From NCBI RefSeq assembly GCF_900115805.1, contig NZ_FOXU01000001.1:372001-436000 (forward strand): a stretch of 64,000 nt of DNA, given 5' to 3'. How positions within the stretch are numbered: position 1 is the stretch's first letter; every line of letters starts with the position of its first letter. The notes under the pieces were generated by a model, which was not told where the DNA came from, made no database searches, and saw nothing but the letters and a program-made list of their open reading frames with translations. Source of the DNA: Psychrobacillus psychrotolerans (GTDB taxonomy: Bacteria > Bacillota > Bacilli > Bacillales_A > Planococcaceae). This document shows positions 52,234 through 61,027 of the stretch, one piece after another. A program made the position numbers and the translations under genes.

Positions 52234-53359
52234 ATGAACGTTTACCCCAGAACTGATAGTAGTCCGTTCGAATAAATCCATTAAATAATTTACGCTTCTT
52301 AGTTGCACGTCTACCGTATACATTCTCAAAGTTTTCCATAGACGATAACATATAGACAGACCAGGAAGGATATTGGCTCATTAAATACCCTAGTTCACCA
52401 ATAACCTGCTCGATTTCTTCCACTTCACCAATACGTTCTCCGTAAGGTGGGTTACTAACTATTACTCCATCTGTCAAAGATGTAGTAAAATCCTTTGCAT
52501 GCATTTGTTTGAATGTGATTATGTCACCAAATCCAGATTCAAATGCGTTTTGTTCCGCAATTTGAATCATTTTAGGATCAAGGTCTGAACCGAAAATTTG
52601 AAGTTCTTGATCATAATTGGCCAATGATTCTGCCTCATTACGTACTTCTTCCCAAACTGTTTTTGGCATCCATGGCCATGCTTCACTATGAAAATCGCGA
52701 TTAAACCCTGGTGCAATATTTTGTCCAATCATTGCTGCTTCAATCGGAATAGTACCGGATCCACAAAAAGGATCTACAAATGGTCGGTTCGGATTCCATT
52801 TAGAAATTTTCACTAAAGCTGCGGCAAGTGTTTCCTTTAGTGGTGCTTCCCCTTGTCCATGGCGGTAACCACGTTTATGAAGACCTGCACCACTTGTATC
52901 TATTGTAATGGTAGCTATATCTTTTAATATACTTATTTCCAGTTTGAATGTTGCTCCAGATTCATCTAAAAAACCAGTTCTTTTATGTGCTAATTTTAAG
53001 CGTTCCACTACTGCTTTTTTTACTATTGCTTGACAGTCTGGTACGCTGAATAATGTTGATTTGACTGATTTTCCTTGAACCGGAAATGCTGCATCGACAG
53101 GTAAATACTTTTCCCATTGTACAGCTTTTGTGCCTTCAAACAGTTGATCAAAGGTTTTTACCGGAAACTGAGCAGCTACTATTTTAACTCTGTCTGCAAC
53201 ACGTAACCAAATATTTGCACGCGCAATTGCACGCTCGTCCCCTTCAAAATAAACCTTGCCATTTTCCGTTGTTGTTTCATATCCTAATGCTTTTACTTCA
53301 TCTGCAACGATTGATTCTAATCCCATAGCTGACGTTGCTACTAATTTAAATGTTGTCAT
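52232..53359 (-). CDS. ypsC: 23S rRNA guanine methyltransferase (RlmL-N/YpsC family)
   Basis: The 375-residue protein has an N-terminal THUMP domain (about 1-165, FKLVATSAMGLESIVADEVKALGYET). An N6-adenine-like methyltransferase domain follows, with PFVDPFCGSGTIPIEAAMI near 188 and the catalytic NPPYGERIGE near 306. It is the YpsC/RlmL type that methylates G2445-type sites in 23S rRNA. The start overlaps the previous stop by one base (TAATG), so it is coupled to the GGDEF-EAL gene. Confidence 0.9.
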   Translation of the reverse strand: MTTFKLVATSAMGLESIVADEVKALGYETTTENGKVYFEGDERAIARANIWLRVADRVKIVAAQFPVKTFDQLFEGTKAVQWEKYLPVDAAFPVQGKSVKSTLFSVPDCQAIVKKAVVERLKLAHKRTGFLDESGATFKLEISILKDIATITIDTSGAGLHKRGYRHGQGEAPLKETLAAALVKISKWNPNRPFVDPFCGSGTIPIEAAMIGQNIAPGFNRDFHSEAWPWMPKTVWEEVRNEAESLANYDQELQIFGSDLDPKMIQIAEQNAFESGFGDIITFKQMHAKDFTTSLTDGVIVSNPPYGERIGEVEEIEQVIGELGYLMSQYPSWSVYMLSSMENFENVYGRRATKKRKLFNGFIRTDYYQFWGKRS

Positions 53360-55077
53360 TATATATTCCTTTCCTGTCTATAAATTTCCCATAACTCGAT
53401 AAAATCCATAAGCTCCTTTGCCGCTAATGGTTTACTATAATAATATCCTTGAATGATATCGCAGCCCATTTGCTGTAAAAGCTTTACTTGACCTATCGTT
53501 TCTACTCCCTCTGCTACAACTTTTATATGCAGCCGATGAGCCATTAATATGATTGTCTCTACAATAGCTTGCTTATCTTGTAAGTTAGTAATTTGTTGAA
53601 TAAAACTTTTATCTATTTTCAAATAATTTAGTGGGAATCTATTCAAATAACTTAGAGATGAGTATCCAGTTCCAAAATCATCAATTGAAATTTTAAAACC
53701 CATTGCTTTTAGTTTAACAAGTTTATTTACTATATCGTCTGAATCCTTCATCACTGTACGCTCTGTAAGCTCTAATTCCAATAGGTGCGGACTACAATTA
53801 TATTGCATAAGTATAGAATTTATACGTTCTATAAAATCATCCTGTTGAAAATGGACAGATGCGATATTAATGGACACCGGTAATATATGTATCTTCCCTT
53901 GAGATCTTGACTCCAGTATATCCAAACAAACTTTTTCTAATATTACCTCACTTAAAGGAATAATTAGACCAGTATCCTCCGCAATTGGTATAAATTCAGC
54001 GGGTGAGACAAAACCTAACTTAACATTGTTCCATCTTACTAAAGCTTCTACCCCAATTATATCTTGTTTAGCTAAACCGATTTTTGGTTGATAGTAAATG
54101 AAAAAGTCTTTATTTTGAATAGCTTTTCTGAGCTCTGCTTCTAGTATAATTATTCGTTTAGAGTCTTTCTTTAAATCATCAAAATAAAAAGCATATTGGT
54201 TTCGGCCATTTTGTTTTGCAAAATACATGGCCTTGTCTGCTTTATTTATCAATTTCTCAATATCTTTACCATCTTGCGGAAAAATACTAATTCCTATACT
54301 TGCAGTGACATATACTTCTGTATCATTTATGAGAAATGGTTTGTTAAAGAGCTTTGTAATATCCTTAGCCAAGTTTGCAGCTTCTTTTTGATATTCTATG
54401 TTGGATCTAGAAAAGACAAATTCGTCTGCACCATAACGAGCAAAAATATCGGAAGAACCAGCTATCGAGTTTATTCTGTTAGTAACCTCTATTAATATTT
54501 GGTCACCTACTTCATTCCCCAAGGTGTCGTTTATCTGCTTAAACCGATCTAAATCAATAAATAATATAGCATGACTATGTATAGAATTATTTACTTTCTC
54601 AAATAATAATTCATTAAAAGCATTTCGATTCAGAATATTGGTTAATAAATCGGATTGAGTTAGTTCTTCAAGTTCTTTTTCCGTCTCTTTTTCTATAGAG
54701 ATATCGGAAAAAACCCCGTAATAATTGGTGAGCTGCCCTACTTTATCAAATACGCTATAAATAGAAAGAATTTCTGGATATATTTCTCCATTTTTTCGTC
54801 TATTCCAAATCTCGCCCCTCCATGATCCATTGGAGCGAATTTTAGACCACATTACTTTATAAAAATCGGCATCCTGTTTCCCGGATTGTAATATGTTTGG
54901 ATATTTCCCGAGTATTTCAGATGACCGATAACCTGTAAGTGTCTCAAAAGCATTATTTACCATAGTAATTTGCATTTTTTCATTTGTAATCATAATACCT
55001 TCAGTTGTTGACTGAAGAATTTGTTCCAATAATTCAATTGAAAAGCTCTGTAAACGTTCGGGTGGTTGTTTTTTCAT
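53359..55077 (-). CDS. PAS-GGDEF-EAL cyclic-di-GMP [17 protein letters not shown]
   Basis: The 572-residue protein has an N-terminal PAS domain (about 10-130, LLEQILQSTTEGIMITNEKMQITMVNNAFETLTGYRSSEILGK). A GGDEF domain (about 140-310) follows, then an EAL domain (about 320-565). The cyclase loop reads RYGADEFVFS, an Ala replacing the second Gly, so cyclase activity is doubtful. The EAL half looks intact: GVEALVRWNN, LELTERTVMKD, SIDDFGTGYSSLSYLNRFPLNYLKIDKSFI and VVAEGVE. A phosphodiesterase role is favoured. No membrane segment is seen. Start ATG 55077 has GGGGAGG upstream. It shares a one-base overlap with ypsC and lies downstream of rnpB. Confidence 0.92.
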   Translation of the reverse strand: MKKQPPERLQSFSIELLEQILQSTTEGIMITNEKMQITMVNNAFETLTGYRSSEILGKYPNILQSGKQDADFYKVMWSKIRSNGSWRGEIWNRRKNGEIYPEILSIYSVFDKVGQLTNYYGVFSDISIEKETEKELEELTQSDLLTNILNRNAFNELLFEKVNNSIHSHAILFIDLDRFKQINDTLGNEVGDQILIEVTNRINSIAGSSDIFARYGADEFVFSRSNIEYQKEAANLAKDITKLFNKPFLINDTEVYVTASIGISIFPQDGKDIEKLINKADKAMYFAKQNGRNQYAFYFDDLKKDSKRIIILEAELRKAIQNKDFFIYYQPKIGLAKQDIIGVEALVRWNNVKLGFVSPAEFIPIAEDTGLIIPLSEVILEKVCLDILESRSQGKIHILPVSINIASVHFQQDDFIERINSILMQYNCSPHLLELELTERTVMKDSDDIVNKLVKLKAMGFKISIDDFGTGYSSLSYLNRFPLNYLKIDKSFIQQITNLQDKQAIVETIILMAHRLHIKVVAEGVETIGQVKLLQQMGCDIIQGYYYSKPLAAKELMDFIELWEIYRQERNI

Positions 55078-55125
55078 AATCTTTTACCTCCCCTATTACG
55101 TAATTCTGTAAAATTATTCATATAA

Positions 55126-55154
55126 TAGAAAAGCTCTCCGTTAATGGAGAGCTT
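55126..55154 (-). terminator. rnpB terminator
   Basis: AAGCTCTCC and GGAGAGCTT form a perfect 9-bp stem with a 6-base loop, followed on the minus strand by TTCTATTATA. Confidence 0.8.
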
Positions 55155-55172
55155 CTTAGTTATTAAATATAG

Positions 55173-55575
55173 CCACTCATACACTCAATAAGCCATGTTT
55201 TGTTTCCACGGTACTCAAACGGCGCATTACCTCGTACGTATGTGGACGGCAATCATCTATCTACAGATGAAATCTGTTTTTCTATCCGTTCAATTCCTTC
55301 AAGAAAATGCCCCTACCATAATTTGGGTTTCTCACTCGTGGGGTTTACCTCGTTCCACCTGTATAGTTTCCTATACAGCTCCGTCACTGTGGCACTTTCA
55401 GAGATTGTCAGCCATATCCTAAGACTTAGGCCTTCATCCCGCCGTTAGCTATTAATAGCTACCTTAGTTTATTTTTTCACTAAGCACGAACACTACATTC
55501 ATCGCAGAATTGTGTGAGCATGGACTTTCCTCTACAATGTCTAGCATTGCAGCGATTGCCCGAATATATAAGTGG
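55173..55575 (-). ncRNA. rnpB: RNase P RNA, Bacillus type B
   Basis: On the minus strand the RNA has GAGGAAAGTCCATGCTC near its 5' end, then GTAGTGTTCGTGC, ATGAAGGCCTAAG, GTGGAACGAGGTAAACCCC, GAGAAACCCAAAT and GTAGGGGCA. At the 3' end are AGATGATTGCCG and GAAACAAAACATGGCTTA, the conserved RNase P RNA landmarks in correct order. P1 is a 14-bp helix between CCACTTATATATTC (5' end) and GAGTGTATGAGTGG (3' end), all Watson-Crick or G-U. Length is about 403 nt as in B. subtilis. It lies between gpsB and a GGDEF-EAL gene; in B. subtilis ypsC follows rnpB directly. Confidence 0.97.
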
Positions 55576-55582
55576 TATTTCC

Positions 55583-55611
55583 ATTATATACGAATCTCCA
55601 AAGTTTTTCAA
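55583..55611 (-). promoter_or_regulatory. rnpB promoter
   Basis: On the minus strand TTGAAA and TATAAT are separated by exactly 17 bases. Transcription would start about 7-9 bases downstream, coinciding with the P1 end at 55575. Confidence 0.85.
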
Positions 55612-55711
55612 TATAAGATTATGCCAAATTGTCTTTAGCATCTTTTTTTGTAAGTCATGCCCGATTAGTCTACAAGTAGAGCTGTGATTTCTATAGGAGA
55701 CTTAGTAATAA

Positions 55712-56008
55712 TTATTCGTACAATTTACTACCAAAAACATGTTTTTCTAGATGTGAAAGACGCTTTAAAATATCAAAGTTAGTTGCCCCAGTTTGCGGTG
55801 CAACAGCTTGTGTTCTCTTTGGCATTTCCTCTAGTTGTTCTTTTAGTTTATTATTTTCTAATTGGAGTTGTGCAATTCTTTTTTCATAAGCCTCGTAATC
55901 TTGAATAACATCGTCTAAAAAAACATCTACTTCTTCTTGGTTATAACCTCTTAAACCCGTTTTAAATTCTTTTTCTAATATATCAGATGCCTTTAGTTTA
56001 AATTCCAT
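55712..56008 (-). CDS. gpsB: Cell division regulator GpsB
   Basis: GpsB is a small DivIVA-like protein that links cell wall enzymes (PBP1/PonA) to the division site. The 98-residue product starts [45 protein letters not shown], the conserved membrane-binding N-terminus, followed by a coiled coil to residue 65 and a C-terminal [18 protein letters not shown] multimerisation helix. ATG 56008 follows GGAAGGAAG; an upstream in-frame ATG at 56044 lacks a site. Its partner ponA is in the same window. Confidence 0.95.
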   Translation of the reverse strand: MEFKLKASDILEKEFKTGLRGYNQEEVDVFLDDVIQDYEAYEKRIAQLQLENNKLKEQLEEMPKRTQAVAPQTGATNFDILKRLSHLEKHVFGSKLYE

Positions 56009-56087
56009 ATGGTATCTTCCTTCCATCAACAATTCGCTACTCATATTATAGCATATCGGTGTCGAATAATGGAGTTTTTTCAGCCGT

Positions 56088-57362
56088 TTATATGCGTTTT
56101 TTGTTATGTTCTGCGCTTTCCCGGGAAATATTTAACTTCCGAATTATTCTCATTTCTCTCTTAGTAAGTTCCTTTTTCAAGCGAGACTGTACGTCTTTAT
56201 TAAGTTTTGCTTCATATTCTATGCACTGCTGCGTCATTTCTAAAGCTTTTGGGAAATCTTTTACTTGATGTTCGAATAGCTTTGCCAGCTCAATATAAAC
56301 CTCTATACGATATTTCCCGGAAATCTCTTTCAATGCTTGTTCAAACGCTTTCAAACTGTCCTCGTAAGAACGAGCTCGTTTTAAATGGAGACCCACGAAA
56401 TAGTAAGCGATACTAGTCTCTTCTGTTGAAAAATTATTTACGACAAAAGTAAACCAATCCATACTTGTATTCATCGTTTTTAAATCTCTAAACCATTTAG
56501 CGATATTAGTATAAGTTGTGGCTGTTTCCACTACATCTTTTTCTTGAAGTAATTCTACGGAGAGAATATAAAGCGTTACAAGCGATAAAATATCCCATTC
56601 ATTATGCTTTAATACCTTCATCAAATTGATAGGATTACCACTTTTCACTGCATCAAAATAGATTATTGGTGCTAGGTGACCAGGTATATCATTTTCTCTT
56701 TTAAATCCAAGCTTCATTTCCTCTATTTGCTTTAACTTAAAACGCTCTAATTCACCCTTCCAAATTCTTTTAGAAGAATGCATTAAGTCAATTTGATGAT
56801 GGTGCTTTAATCGTGGTAAATCGTTTCTATTCATCGTCCATCTTGATAGCAGCTGGGGAAGGTCAAAACTCTTCCCGTTATACGTAATAATAGTCTGTTC
56901 GTTTACCCAAAAATCAGTCGCCTTTAAGAAACTTACCTCTTGACCTGGATCAGCTAGCACAAATTGAGTAAGCAAGAACCCATCCTCCACTTCCTTTAAC
57001 ACTCCGTTTAAGAAAATAAGTACTCCCGCACCTTTTAACCCGGTCGTTTCTGTATCATAAAAACAAAAGGGACTTTCTTTAGTAATAGTTAAAGGATGCG
57101 TCGGATAGACTTCCTGCATAAACTTTATTGCCTGTTGTAGTTTATTAAGCCCAATATTCCCATGTATATGCCCCAAAGGATAAAAAGTTTCCTTTACAAA
57201 GTAAAATCCTTTTTCTTCTTGTATAAATTTTAACCCTGCATTTTTCCATGGTTCAACGTAAAAGGGAAGCGCCATTTCTGACTCTTCCTTTTTTACTACC
57301 TCTTCAATTGGCTTCTTTTTCACTAAATTCTTCATTTGCATGAGTTTTTTTTCATACGACAT
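56088..57362 (-). CDS. mrfB: MrfB-type 3'-5' exonuclease (YprB)
   Basis: MrfB acts with helicase MrfA in removal of mitomycin C lesions. The 424-residue protein has a DEDDh-like exonuclease domain, with [20 protein letters not shown] near residue 108 (first Asp-Glu pair), [18 protein letters not shown] near 155 and [16 protein letters not shown] near 250. A C-terminal TPR-like helical region (about 280-420) follows. It overlaps mrfA by 11 bases and begins with ATG 57362. gpsB follows after 79 bases. Confidence 0.88.
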   Translation of the reverse strand: MSYEKKLMQMKNLVKKKPIEEVVKKEESEMALPFYVEPWKNAGLKFIQEEKGFYFVKETFYPLGHIHGNIGLNKLQQAIKFMQEVYPTHPLTITKESPFCFYDTETTGLKGAGVLIFLNGVLKEVEDGFLLTQFVLADPGQEVSFLKATDFWVNEQTIITYNGKSFDLPQLLSRWTMNRNDLPRLKHHHQIDLMHSSKRIWKGELERFKLKQIEEMKLGFKRENDIPGHLAPIIYFDAVKSGNPINLMKVLKHNEWDILSLVTLYILSVELLQEKDVVETATTYTNIAKWFRDLKTMNTSMDWFTFVVNNFSTEETSIAYYFVGLHLKRARSYEDSLKAFEQALKEISGKYRIEVYIELAKLFEHQVKDFPKALEMTQQCIEYEAKLNKDVQSRLKKELTKREMRIIRKLNISRESAEHNKKRI

Positions 57363-59637
57363 GGCGGTCCACCTGCAATAAATGAAGTAACTTAATCACT
57401 TCTTCCTTTAGATTCAACTCCGCGTCTTGAGCACCAATACATGCAGGGCAGCCATGCATACAAGAGCAACTCTCTACCTGAACTGTTACTTTTGGTACTA
57501 ACTCATTCCAAAGATCAAACATTCTTTCAGAGAGACCGATTCCACCTGGATAACTATCATACATATAAAAAGTCGGTTTTTCTCCGTGAATCGATTTAAC
57601 CTGAGGCACAACATGGATATCCTTCGCATCACAATGAATAAATAGCGGGATAAAAGCATGTAACGCATAAGAAACCCCTGTCATTGCGTCTGACAACAAA
57701 GTGTCTTTCCAGCCGTCTGGTTTATCAAAACTAAACCAGGTAGAAGAAGTATGTAATTCTATTGGTGGTAAATGGATTTGACCAGAACCGATATTATCAT
57801 GTGTATCAAACTTAATCTTTTTGAATATAGTTGGTTGTGCTAACACTATAATGTCACCGAATCGAAGTATCCCAATGTCAGCTTCTTTTGCTCTATCTTC
57901 GCTTAATACTTTTAACTCAATTGCTATATTAGCATCTGTAAAATAATCGACATCGACTTCTCGCACAAATGCTTTTTTCTCTTCCCAGTCTAAAATTTCT
58001 ACTTGGAATTGAGTTCCCTGATGTAAGTAAATAGCTTCTTCGTGAAGTAATGTCATCGCACTATATTGATCCATTTCACCAATAACCCTAGTTTTAGTTG
58101 GAATTGATTGATCGATAATAATAACATTCTCTTGAGATGCGGAACGTAGGCTTATATTACTTGCCGGAAAACTATCAGACATCCAATGCCATTTTTCTGA
58201 TGTTTTTAAAAGGACACCTTCACTTTCAAGAAATGCTAGTAACTCCTGTATAGAAAATTCTGCATACATATCGGCAGGTGAAAAAGGTAATTCAAAGGAG
58301 GCACATTTTAAATGATCCATTAAAATTATCATATTATCCGGATGAATCCTTACTTCTTCTGGAGACTGTCCAAGAAAGTATTCAGGGTGTTTTACTACAT
58401 ATTGATCAAGAGCGGTAGACCCGGCCACATATATAATAAGTGCTTCATCCTGTCGTCTACCTGCTCGTCCAGCTTGTTGCCAAGCACTAGCAATGTTCCC
58501 TGGATATCCCGTCATAATACACGCCTGCAGCTGTCCAATGTCGACTCCTAACTCTAATGCATTGGTACTAACAACCGTTCTAATTACTCCCTCTCTTAGT
58601 CCCTTTTCAATAGTCCTTCTTTCCGAAGGCAAATAACCGCCTCGATAACCTCTTATTGTTTGATCATTAATCTTTTTACTAACTAAGGATTGTAAATACG
58701 TCACAAGCATTTCTACTCGCACACGGCTCTTCGCAAAAACAATTGTTTGAATACCATTTACATATAACTCCTGTGCCAAATCTCTAACTTCTAAAACGGC
58801 ACTCCTTCTCACATTAAAAACTGGATGGACTATTGGAGGATTATAAAATATGAAATGTTTTCTCCCCGCTGGCGCACCGTTTTGATTGATCAATTCATGA
58901 GGTGTATTCGTTAAATTTTCAGCTAGTTCCTTTGGATTTTTGATGGTCGCAGAAGTACAAATAAATTGTGGATTGCTTCCGTAGTATGCACAAATTCTTT
59001 TCAGACGTCTTATAACATGTGCAACATGACTCCCAAAAACACCCTTATATGTATGGATTTCATCTATCACAATATATTTTAAGTTTTCAAATAGAGTAAC
59101 CCATTTTGTATGATGTGGTAAGATACCCGAATGCAACATATCAGGATTAGTTAAGACTATATGTCCAGACTTCCGAATTTTTTGTCTAATACCCGGGGCT
59201 GTATCACCATCATATGTGTAACTTAGTATTTCTTCCCCTGTTGCTTCAATCAAATTATTTAGATCGCTTTTTTGATCTTGTGCTAATGCTTTTGTTGGAA
59301 ATAGATAGATTGCCCGTGAGGTTGGATCTTCCATAATCGATTGTAGTACTGGGAGATGATAACAAAGTGACTTTCCAGAGGCTGTAGGAGTGATCGTTGT
59401 GTAAGACTTACCAGATGACGCTGAATCGAAGGCTAGTCGCTGATGTATATATAACTGATTTACACCACGGCTTTTTAATGCCTTTTGAATGGACGAATGC
59501 ATTGTCTCTGGAAATGGAGCATAAATTGCTTCTTTTTCTTCGGTTGTGTGAATATGTTCAATTTGTGGAAAGCGATTTTCATCCACTTTCCACGCATCTA
59601 ATAATTGATGAATGCTTTGTTTTTCAAGCATATTCAT
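57352..59637 (-). CDS. mrfA: MrfA-type DNA repair helicase (YprA)
   Basis: The 761-residue helicase has Walker A TPTASGKSLCYHLP near residue 83, DEIH box YIVIDEIHTYKG near 190, SAT motif CTSATIKNP near 229 and motif VI QQAGRAGRRQDEALI near 388. The C-terminal DUF1998 region has a four-cysteine metal site in SCSCMHGCPACIGAQ. MrfA unwinds DNA and works with MrfB in a UvrA-independent repair pathway for mitomycin C adducts. ATG 59637 follows AAGGAAG; ATG at codon 3 is also possible. It overlaps yppE by 14 bases. Confidence 0.92.
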   Translation of the reverse strand: MNMLEKQSIHQLLDAWKVDENRFPQIEHIHTTEEKEAIYAPFPETMHSSIQKALKSRGVNQLYIHQRLAFDSASSGKSYTTITPTASGKSLCYHLPVLQSIMEDPTSRAIYLFPTKALAQDQKSDLNNLIEATGEEILSYTYDGDTAPGIRQKIRKSGHIVLTNPDMLHSGILPHHTKWVTLFENLKYIVIDEIHTYKGVFGSHVAHVIRRLKRICAYYGSNPQFICTSATIKNPKELAENLTNTPHELINQNGAPAGRKHFIFYNPPIVHPVFNVRRSAVLEVRDLAQELYVNGIQTIVFAKSRVRVEMLVTYLQSLVSKKINDQTIRGYRGGYLPSERRTIEKGLREGVIRTVVSTNALELGVDIGQLQACIMTGYPGNIASAWQQAGRAGRRQDEALIIYVAGSTALDQYVVKHPEYFLGQSPEEVRIHPDNMIILMDHLKCASFELPFSPADMYAEFSIQELLAFLESEGVLLKTSEKWHWMSDSFPASNISLRSASQENVIIIDQSIPTKTRVIGEMDQYSAMTLLHEEAIYLHQGTQFQVEILDWEEKKAFVREVDVDYFTDANIAIELKVLSEDRAKEADIGILRFGDIIVLAQPTIFKKIKFDTHDNIGSGQIHLPPIELHTSSTWFSFDKPDGWKDTLLSDAMTGVSYALHAFIPLFIHCDAKDIHVVPQVKSIHGEKPTFYMYDSYPGGIGLSERMFDLWNELVPKVTVQVESCSCMHGCPACIGAQDAELNLKEEVIKLLHLLQVDRHVV

Positions 59638-59992
59638 CCCCTACTTCCTTAATAGCTTGAATAATTGTTTCTAGCGTGTATTTGGATGAATGGACAGACG
59701 AAAGAAATCTTTTTTTGCTTGTCCCTTTATAGTAAGATTGCACGATAAACTGTTTCATGGATTCAAGTAATGAGTCAATTTGGCTTGGGTGGACATATTT
59801 TGGACGTTTCACTTGAATCCATTTCCGGACCAATTGTTCCCATTCCAGACAGATCTCATCTATTTTATATGCATGTGGTTTTACATCTATAAAAAAATCT
59901 GGCTCTTTATCAAGTTCTCTATATTGATGAAAACGTAAAATGCAATCATCGCATTCTTTCATTAGTTGGTTGCTAAGCTTTAATAATGACAA
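59624..59992 (-). CDS. yppE: YppE-like protein (DUF1798)
   Basis: The 122-residue helical protein has the family block KRPKYVHPSQIDSLLESMKQFIVQSYYKGTSKKRFLSSVHS, which is close to YppE of B. subtilis. Its function is not known. TTG 59992 is the preferred start (LSLLKLSNQLMKECDD), 6 bases after GAGGG; the ATG at 60007 lies before that site. It is the first gene of the yppE-mrfA-mrfB unit and overlaps mrfA by 14 bases. Confidence 0.8.
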   Translation of the reverse strand: MSLLKLSNQLMKECDDCILRFHQYRELDKEPDFFIDVKPHAYKIDEICLEWEQLVRKWIQVKRPKYVHPSQIDSLLESMKQFIVQSYYKGTSKKRFLSSVHSSKYTLETIIQAIKEVGDEYA

Positions 59993-60067
59993 AGTGATCC
60001 CTCGCATTCTATTTACAGTTTAGCAAATTCACACTAATATTACTAGTTCTAAGCGAACGTACATTCC

Positions 60068-60223
60068 TTACAATTTGTTTTCAATTTTTTCTAGCTTGCC
60101 TAATAATCGAAATGAGTTTTTACTAAAATCCTCTTCAAATTTATCCTGCTCGTCATTTAATCTCGTTTCCAATAAAAATTCTAGAAGCTCTAACTGATCT
60201 ATTAATCTTTCAATTTTGTTCAT
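60068..60223 (-). CDS. Small acidic helical protein (51 aa)
   Basis: ATG 60223 is preceded by GGGGGA 8 bases upstream and encodes MNKIERLIDQLELLEFLLETR followed by a charged helix ending KLEKIENKL. Leucines recur every three or four residues over most of the length, so a coiled coil is likely. No family name can be given. It precedes yppE on the same strand and lies upstream of the divergent recU promoter region. Confidence 0.6.
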   Translation of the reverse strand: MNKIERLIDQLELLEFLLETRLNDEQDKFEEDFSKNSFRLLGKLEKIENKL

Positions 60224-60406
60224 TTTATAGTCCCCCTTTTTTAGTATTTATTCGCTGGATTTATTTACTCTCCTTCCTGTATGACAAAGCATCTTCTCGA
60301 TAGACAAAACAAGTGCCTACTCGACATTTCGGAATATGAAACCTTCTTTAATAGCTGTTCGTCTAATCTACTTGTGATAAACTAATAGCATAAAGAGGTG
60401 ATTATT

Positions 60407-61006
60407 TTGGCTATTCATTATCCAAATGGAAAAGCGTATGTCCCCGTGATCCAAGCAACAAAAGAAAAGAAAAAGGATTACTCATTCAGCAATAGGGGTA
60501 AGACGTTAGAGGACGAAATTAGTGATGCAAATGAATATTATATTGCGCAGGATATAGCTGTTATTCATAAAAAGCCGATACCTATTCAAGTCGTCAAAGT
60601 AGATTATCCCTCAAGGAGTAGTGCTGTTATTAAAGAAGCTTACTATCGTACTCCTTCTACAACCGATTTTAATGGAGTATATAAAGGGAGATATATTGAC
60701 TTTGAAGCAAAAGAAACGGAAAATAGAACAGCGTTTCCCTTAAAAAATATTCATCTTCATCAGGTAGAACATATGAGAAAGGTTTCTAAACAACAAGGGA
60801 TTACCTTTTTGCTCGTCCGTTTTTCTGCATTAGATCGTTATTTTTGTTTGCCATTTGAACAATTATCATTGTTTTGGGATAGAATGCTAACAGGAGGAAG
60901 GAAGTCTATTGCCATAACTGAAATGGAATCACATGCAATAGAAATTACTCCAAGATATGCACCAAGAATTGATTATATAAAAATAGTTAATGACTTGAAC
61001 GTATAA
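60407..61006 (+). CDS. recU: Holliday junction resolvase RecU
   Basis: RecU cuts four-way DNA junctions in recombination and repair. The 199-residue protein has the family core: YSFSNRGKTLEDEI, IAVIHKKPIPIQVVKVDYP, the catalytic acidic TTDFNGVYKGRYIDFEAKETENRTAFPL near residues 87-115 (Asp-x(n)-Glu-x-Lys) and the end RYAPRIDYIKIV. Start TTG 60407 (MAIHYPNGKAY) is 6 bases after AGAGGTG; an upstream GTG at 60398 is part of that site. It is 21 bases before ponA in one operon, as in B. subtilis. Confidence 0.95.
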   Translation: MAIHYPNGKAYVPVIQATKEKKKDYSFSNRGKTLEDEISDANEYYIAQDIAVIHKKPIPIQVVKVDYPSRSSAVIKEAYYRTPSTTDFNGVYKGRYIDFEAKETENRTAFPLKNIHLHQVEHMRKVSKQQGITFLLVRFSALDRYFCLPFEQLSLFWDRMLTGGRKSIAITEMESHAIEITPRYAPRIDYIKIVNDLNV

Positions 61007-61027
61007 AGTGAAAGTGAGGAGACGTTT

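Noticed and set aside
55195-55448. Plus-strand frames of 75-82 residues
   Set aside because: They are antisense to rnpB, whose structure explains the conservation.
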